Shown in pieces: positions 11,281-15,815 of a stretch of 15,815 nt of DNA (the stretch's first letter is position 1; every line of letters starts with the position of its first letter). Origin of the DNA: Desulfobacteraceae bacterium 4572_89. Its GTDB lineage: Bacteria > Desulfobacterota > Desulfobacteria > Desulfobacterales > Desulfobacteraceae. A program made the position numbers and the translations under genes. The stretch is taken from positions 18,368 to 34,182 of the forward strand of contig NBML01000029.1 of the NCBI GenBank assembly GCA_002085465.1, read 5' to 3'. Below the pieces are notes generated by a model. The model saw only the letters and a program-made list of their open reading frames with translations. It ran no database searches and was not told the origin of the DNA.

Positions 11281-13296
11281 ATGACAGACCCCCTGTTTAC
11301 ACCCATTTCCATTAATAATCTGGAAATTGAAAATAGAATCTATATGCCGGCCATGCACCTTGGCATGGCCCAGGAATTTGAGGTAACAGATCAGATAATC
11401 AATTTTTATGCCCAGCGTGCAAAAGGTGGACCTGGAATGATCTGTGTGGGGTATGCCACAATTGATGAACTCTCGGGCAATACCCAGAACATCGGAGCCC
11501 ATGATGACAGGTTTATTCCGGGACTGGCCAGGCTGGCCTCCGCCATAAAGGAAAATGGCTCCCTCTCTGCCGTTCAGATTAACCATGCCGGGCGGTACAA
11601 TTTTTCATTTTTTCTCAATGGAAAACAACCTGTGGCTCCTTCTGCCATTGCCTCCCGCATGACAAAAGAAACACCCAGAAGCTTGACCGTTGAAGAGATA
11701 AAAGAGATCATCAACTCCTTTGCTGCTGCAGCGGCCCGGGTCAAAAGGGCTGGATTTGATGCCGTTGAAGTGTTAAGCGGTACCGGATATCTTATAAGTG
11801 AATTTCTATCTCCTTTAACTAACCATAGAATCGATGAATACGGCGGCAGTCTGGAAAATCGGATGAGATTCGGCCTTGAGGTTGTAGGGGCCGTACGAAA
11901 TGCTGTGGGACTGGATTATCCTTTGATTGTTCGTATGAACGGCAATGATTTCATGGCCGGTGGTAATCCCCGGCAGGAACTCATTGCCTATGCCAGGGAA
12001 CTGGCCGCAGGCCCTGTGGACGCCCTGTGTATAAATGTTGGCTGGCATGAGGCAAGGGTGCCTCAGATTGTGACCCAGGTTCCCCGGGGTGCTTTTGCCT
12101 ATCTTGCGCGGGCCATAAAGGAGATAGTGGATGTTCCTGTTATTGCAAGCCATAGGATCAATGATCCTGATATGGCACGCCAGGTGATCAAACAGGGCTA
12201 TTGCGACATGGTGGCCATGGGCCGAAGCCTCATAGCTGATCCAATGTTGCCGAAAAAGGCAAGCCAGGGCCGGGAAAAAGAGATCATGCATTGCATTGCC
12301 TGTGCCCAGGGCTGTTTTGATAATCTGTTCAAGCTCAAGCATGTGGAATGTCTGTGCAATCCCTTGGCCGGGTATGAACCGGATCAAGAAAAAGTATTCA
12401 ATGCAGGTAAATCCAAGTCATCGGGTAAAAAAGTTCTTGTGGCCGGAGGAGGCCCTGCTGGTATGACCGCAGCCCTGACTGCCCATGGAAAAGGGCATCT
12501 GGTCACCCTTTTTGAAAGCACAGGAAGATTGGGAGGGCAGCTGCATCTGGCAGCTGCCCCACCTGGACGGCAGGAGTTTGCTCAACTTGCCAGGGATCTT
12601 GAAAATCAGATGAAAGCCCTTAAAATTCCCTTTGTCTTGAATCAGGCTGTTGACAAAGCCCTCATTGAAGCAGAATCACCAGATGTCGTCCTCATTGCCA
12701 CCGGGGCCAGACCCCTTAATCCCCCCATTCCGGGCATGGACCTGCCACATGTGGAAGATGCATGGGATGTCTTGGAGGAAAAGGTCTCCACCGGTGCTAG
12801 AGTGGTCATCATAGGCGGCGGGGCCGTGGGAGTTGAAACTGCACTTTTTCTGGCAGAAAAAGGGACTTTGCCGGCAGAAACCCTTAAATTTCTTTTGGTG
12901 AACAAGGCGGAAGCCCTGGAAACCCTTTTTGATATGGCCACAAAGGGCAGCAAGGATATCTGCCTGGTTGAGATGATGGACAAGATTGGAAAGGATATCG
13001 GTAAATCCACTAAATGGGGAATGATGCAGGACCTTGGCAGGTTCGGGGTCAGTACCATAACATCTGGAACAGTGACAAAAATTACCCAGGCTGGAATTGA
13101 AATTGTTCAGGGAGAAACTTTCAGGGAAATTGCAGCAGATACCGTGGTGGTTGCCGCTGGATCTGGATCATATAATCCATTGGAAGGGATAGTAAAGGAT
13201 ATGGGACTGGCATACCAGGTTATTGGTGATGCAGGGCAGGTGGCAACAGCCTTTGAAGCGGTCCATGGAGGATATGAGGCTGCCAGGGATATTTAA
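11281..13296 (+). CDS. NADH:flavin oxidoreductase, 2,4-dienoyl-CoA reductase / 2-enoate reductase type
   Basis: A 671-aa iron-sulfur flavoenzyme of the FadH/enoate reductase class, which reduces activated C=C bonds with NAD(P)H via FAD, [4Fe-4S] and FMN. Domains in order: an old-yellow-enzyme TIM barrel (1 to about 330) with NHAGRY, GYLISEFLSPLTN, DEYGGSLENRMRF and AMGRSLIADP; the Fe-S ligands C338-x2-C341-x3-C345-x11-C357 as in FadH; then a two-nucleotide-fold region with GGGPAG (389-394, FAD) and GGGAVG (512-517, NAD(P)H). Length fits the class. GGAGG 4 nt before the ATG secures the start. The substrate is not predictable: dienoyl-CoA, enoate or an aromatic-pathway intermediate. It may be co-transcribed from the sigma-54 promoter with the tiny ORF 95 bp upstream. 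A clear terminator follows. Confidence 0.92.
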   Translation: MTDPLFTPISINNLEIENRIYMPAMHLGMAQEFEVTDQIINFYAQRAKGGPGMICVGYATIDELSGNTQNIGAHDDRFIPGLARLASAIKENGSLSAVQINHAGRYNFSFFLNGKQPVAPSAIASRMTKETPRSLTVEEIKEIINSFAAAAARVKRAGFDAVEVLSGTGYLISEFLSPLTNHRIDEYGGSLENRMRFGLEVVGAVRNAVGLDYPLIVRMNGNDFMAGGNPRQELIAYARELAAGPVDALCINVGWHEARVPQIVTQVPRGAFAYLARAIKEIVDVPVIASHRINDPDMARQVIKQGYCDMVAMGRSLIADPMLPKKASQGREKEIMHCIACAQGCFDNLFKLKHVECLCNPLAGYEPDQEKVFNAGKSKSSGKKVLVAGGGPAGMTAALTAHGKGHLVTLFESTGRLGGQLHLAAAPPGRQEFAQLARDLENQMKALKIPFVLNQAVDKALIEAESPDVVLIATGARPLNPPIPGMDLPHVEDAWDVLEEKVSTGARVVIIGGGAVGVETALFLAEKGTLPAETLKFLLVNKAEALETLFDMATKGSKDICLVEMMDKIGKDIGKSTKWGMMQDLGRFGVSTITSGTVTKITQAGIEIVQGETFREIAADTVVVAAGSGSYNPLEGIVKDMGLAYQVIGDAGQVATAFEAVHGGYEAARDI

Positions 13297-13304
13297 CTTT
13301 CCAG

Positions 13305-13327
13305 GTCGGGGTCCTGCCCGATTTTAT
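13305..13327 (+). terminator. Intrinsic terminator of the enoate reductase gene
   Basis: TCGGG (13306-13310) pairs with CCCGA (13317-13321) around GTCCTG, extendable by G-T pairs, and is followed directly by TTTTAT. It begins 9 bp after the reductase stop. Read leftward it lacks a T-run, so it serves the plus-strand gene. Confidence 0.65.
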
Positions 13328-13343
13328 CGCATTCCGGGTCCTT

Positions 13344-14345
13344 TTATGTCCCGTTGGGTGAGGGTTTAACTCCCGGGGAAAATTCAAAATTCTGATCAAA
13401 AAAGGAATTAACCTGCTTTTCATAACCCTGGATGGAGGTTGATTTTAAAATTTTTTTTAAATGCTTTTTGCTGCCCTTAAATGATGGGCCCAAAAAACTC
13501 CAGAAACCTTTCATTCGTCCTGTCAAATGCCCGGGGCCGGAAAATATTTTGTTGTATTCAAAATAAAGCTCATCATGGAAGGCTTTTAATCGGATAAGTC
13601 GATCCTGGGAATTTTTTTGGAACCCTTTTATATCTTGTTTAATGTCTTCGGCAAGAAATGGGTTGGCCAGAATTCCCCGGCCGATCATGAATCTTTTGAC
13701 GTTTGGGAATTGGTTTTTGATAAATTCAAAGGAGGATTTATCAGTGATATCCCCGTTATAGGTAAAGGTATGCCGGCTTTTTTGAATGGCATTTCCAAAG
13801 GCATTGTGGTCTGCAGTGCCTGTGTACATCTGAGTCCCTGTCCTGGGGTGGAGGATTATTTCCTCCAAAGGGTGTCTGTCAAACATGGTAAGTAAATCAA
13901 AAATTTCATCCTTTGTCTTCCGTCCCAGGCGGATTTTAACAGAAAGGGAGGCTGATATATTGGGAATGATCTGGGTGAGCAGGTCATCAATCTTTTCAGG
14001 ATAGAGCAAAAGTCCTGATCCCCGGCTCTTTTTTGCTATTTTGGAATGGGGGCACCCAAGGTTCCAATTTATCCTTTTGTGGCCCATTTTATATAAATGG
14101 TTGGCAAGGAAAATAAAATCCTTGGCCACATTGCCTAAGATCTGGGGGATCACAAAGAGGTTTTGATTTTTTTTTGGGTCCACATCCTTTATACGGGAAG
14201 GCTTCAGTCGCTGCTGGCCCATGGTTGAAATAAAGGGAGCTATTGCCTCATCAATGCCTGAAAAATGTCCGGCCCATACATTTCTATAGGTAACATCGGT
14301 AAACCCCTGGAGCGGAGCCAGTATTATTATATCTGAATTTTCCAT
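13344..14345 (-). CDS. tRNA-dihydrouridine synthase family protein (DusC-like)
   Basis: A second FMN-dependent dihydrouridine synthase, 333 aa. Landmarks are LAPLQGFTDVTYRNVW (9-24, in place of APMAG), the catalytic-cysteine region NWNLGCPHSKIAKKSRGSGLL (C98), VKIRLGRK, the phosphate-binding IILHPRTGTQMYTGTAD, YNGDI and FMIGRGILANPFLAED, then a helical C-terminal domain. The APLQGFTD and NLGCPH forms resemble the DusC-like/small bacterial branch rather than the DusB at 5170-6144, so it probably targets another tRNA position. The ATG at 14345 has no strong Shine-Dalgarno, but homology begins at once. It is convergent with the enoate reductase gene and divergent from the acyl-CoA synthetase gene; a functional link to either is not evident. 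Confidence 0.87.
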   Translation of the reverse strand: MENSDIIILAPLQGFTDVTYRNVWAGHFSGIDEAIAPFISTMGQQRLKPSRIKDVDPKKNQNLFVIPQILGNVAKDFIFLANHLYKMGHKRINWNLGCPHSKIAKKSRGSGLLLYPEKIDDLLTQIIPNISASLSVKIRLGRKTKDEIFDLLTMFDRHPLEEIILHPRTGTQMYTGTADHNAFGNAIQKSRHTFTYNGDITDKSSFEFIKNQFPNVKRFMIGRGILANPFLAEDIKQDIKGFQKNSQDRLIRLKAFHDELYFEYNKIFSGPGHLTGRMKGFWSFLGPSFKGSKKHLKKILKSTSIQGYEKQVNSFFDQNFEFSPGVKPSPNGT

Positions 14346-14432
14346 TGAGGTTGTTTTATCTGCTCTGTTCTTTTGAATTAGCTATTGCAGGTCCTTTTTG
14401 CTATTGCGGATTCTTAAAAGTTTAAAAAGGCT

Positions 14433-14462
14433 TTGACAAATACAATTGGGATAAATTATAGA
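14433..14462 (+). promoter_or_regulatory. Sigma-70 type promoter for the acyl-CoA synthetase gene
   Basis: A perfect TTGACA (14433-14438) is followed after 18 nt by TATAGA (14457-14462), 4 of 6 to the -10 consensus. The leader to the ATG at 14527 would be about 58 nt. It lies in the divergent region shared with the dus gene at 14345. Confidence 0.5.
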
Positions 14463-14526
14463 GTCAATATTTTTTGGTCCCAGCTATACAGAACATTAAT
14501 ACGGATTGCAAGGAGTGTTTGCAGGT

Positions 14527-15815
14527 ATGCAAGAGCTTTACAAAGAAGTTATTGAGATTAACCTGATGCCGGACAATTTAGACAAGGATGGCAATTCAGC
14601 AAAGGAAGACAAGGCAGGGTTATTTTTTGAAAAATTGAATGTCATGGAACGTCCATCAAATTTTAATTGGGCCAAAGAAATTTTTGAGGATCTCCATGTA
14701 AAGAAAACACCGGAAAAAACAGCCCTGGTCTGGAATGATATTGACACCCAGGACCATAGATCCTATTCCTATCTTGAACTTCTTCAAAAAGCCAATCAAT
14801 TGATTAATCTTTTGGAAAAAAAAGGGGCTGGCTCTAAAAATAATTTTTATATGATGAATCCGATTCTTCCGGAAACATGGTTTGCCAGTCTTGCCTGCAT
14901 CAAGGCAGGCATTACTGCCGTGCCCACAGCAACAACCCTGACAAGCAGGGAGCTTGAATACCGGTTTGAAACATACCATCCAGATGTGGTTATGGCTGAT
15001 GAAGATTCAGCCGATCTTGTGGACAGGGCTTCCCTGGAAACCGGTGTTTATCCCAGTGTTAAACTGGTATTGGGTAAAAAAGAGGGTTGGACTTCCTTTG
15101 AGAGAATTGAAGAGGAATCAATGGAGGCTGGGGCAGCAGATACTTTAGCCGATGAAATTCTTTTCTGCTTTTTTACGTCCGGCACCACGGGTCTCCCAAA
15201 AAGAGTGGGCCATACAGCTGTTTCCTATCCAATGGGCCATCTGTCCACCACTGTGATGATGGGGATCAGACCCGATGATATCCATAATAACCTGAGTGCG
15301 CCGGGATGGTCAAAATGGTCATGGTCCAGTTTTTTTGCACCTTTTAACGTGGGGGCCACGGTCACAGGGTTTCAGTTTTCAGAACTGGACGGTGAACAGT
15401 ATCTGGATGCCCTTTCCAGGAACAGGGTTACCACATTTTGTGGTCCGCCTACTGCATGGCGTATGTTTGTGAACATGAATCTGGATTCCTTTGACCTGTC
15501 AAATTTACGAATATCCATAAGTGCGGGAGAACCTTTGAATCCTGAGGTTATTTCCCAATGGGAAAAATATACAGGTACGGAAATCCGGGATTTTTATGGC
15601 CAGACAGAATCCACGGCCATGATTGGAAATTCTCCCTGGATGACTGGTAAAATGCGGGCCGGATCATTTGGAATGCCATCCCCCATGTATGATGTTGCCC
15701 TGGCTGATAATGAAGGAAATGAGATTGCAGAACCGGATCAGGTGGGACATATAGTTGTGAAGCTGGATAATTGGCGTGGCCTGGGCCTGTTTTCCAAATA
15801 TATAGGCAACCCGGA
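14527..15815 (+). CDS. AMP-forming acyl-CoA synthetase, N-terminal part (3' end outside window)
   Basis: An ANL-superfamily adenylating enzyme that activates a carboxylic acid with ATP and CoA. About 429 residues are visible with no frame break. Motifs are the phosphate loop FTSGTTGLPKRVGH (TSGTTG at 217-222, K225), SAPGWSKW and the core motif FYGQTES (about 356-362), after SAGEPLNPEV. The pattern and the TSGTTGLPK...GWSKW...GEPL set resemble acetyl-CoA synthetase-like or medium-chain (ACSM-type) ligases; the acid cannot be named. The C-terminal hinge and catalytic Lys domain lie beyond the edge. ATG 14527 has AAGGAG 11 nt upstream (14510-14515), rather far. A GTG at 14515 is in frame but overlaps that site. 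The promoter at 14433-14462 fits. Neighbouring enoate reductase suggests acyl-CoA metabolism. Confidence 0.9.
   Translation, partial: MQELYKEVIEINLMPDNLDKDGNSAKEDKAGLFFEKLNVMERPSNFNWAKEIFEDLHVKKTPEKTALVWNDIDTQDHRSYSYLELLQKANQLINLLEKKGAGSKNNFYMMNPILPETWFASLACIKAGITAVPTATTLTSRELEYRFETYHPDVVMADEDSADLVDRASLETGVYPSVKLVLGKKEGWTSFERIEEESMEAGAADTLADEILFCFFTSGTTGLPKRVGHTAVSYPMGHLSTTVMMGIRPDDIHNNLSAPGWSKWSWSSFFAPFNVGATVTGFQFSELDGEQYLDALSRNRVTTFCGPPTAWRMFVNMNLDSFDLSNLRISISAGEPLNPEVISQWEKYTGTEIRDFYGQTESTAMIGNSPWMTGKMRAGSFGMPSPMYDVALADNEGNEIAEPDQVGHIVVKLDNWRGLGLFSKYIGNP

Noticed and set aside
11230..11586. 118-codon minus-strand ORF over the start of the enoate reductase gene
   Set aside because: It is antisense to a clearly homologous protein, with no ribosome site or recognisable domain; the same holds for 11815-12387 and 12642-13058.
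14375..14410. Repeated GCTATTGC near the divergent promoter as an operator
   Set aside because: Two 8-bp copies about 20 bp apart in AT-rich sequence are too short and lack symmetry; chance is likely enough.

Overview
The window reads as an ordinary, gene-dense bacterial chromosome segment of moderate to low GC. The gene content and the style of its conserved hypotheticals suggest an anaerobic Desulfobacterota organism (a Desulfobacteraceae-like sulfate reducer). That placement is inference from general familiarity; no taxonomic marker is present. I see no phage, IS, CRISPR, rRNA or tRNA gene.

Left third, plus strand (1-3461): the 3' part of hisG; a class I aminotransferase gene that has lost about 60 codons and its reading frame; engB/ysxC and era, two GTPases of ribosome assembly; and a small HNH-domain gene 5 bp behind era. 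A bidirectional terminator-like hairpin separates this run from a minus-strand gene (3553-4407) for an uncharacterised protein with a coiled coil and a recombinase-like C-terminal helix-turn-helix. Divergent from it is queF, whose start region is tandemly duplicated.

Middle (5170-10769): a minus-strand operon runs from a conserved hypothetical through a DUF1848 protein, which carries a C-terminal CX3CX2C cysteine motif, to dusB. A 48-bp near-perfect palindrome lies in the leader of this operon. Diverging from it are a 14-helix DHA2-type MFS exporter gene and an alpha/beta hydrolase gene. Minus-strand genes for a universal stress protein and an FmdB-type zinc ribbon follow.

Right third (10770-15815): a textbook -24/-12 sigma-54 promoter precedes a tiny ORF for a one-helix membrane peptide. 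Its first stop is UGA, and the same frame continues for 22 further codons. A short hairpin with an AGGU loop sits 17-20 nt after that UGA, where a bacterial SECIS element would lie. I read this as a candidate 52-residue selenoprotein, the most interesting object in the window. It is followed by a 671-aa Fe-S/FMN/FAD enoate reductase of the 2,4-dienoyl-CoA reductase type with its own intrinsic terminator, a second dihydrouridine-synthase-family gene (minus), and the 5' part of an acyl-CoA synthetase gene (plus) that runs off the end.

Functional threads: tRNA modification (queF, dusB, a second dus, possibly DUF1848), ribosome assembly (engB, era), and acyl-CoA/enoate chemistry on the right. Four short in-frame or gene-end tandem duplications of 12-15 bp recur across the window.
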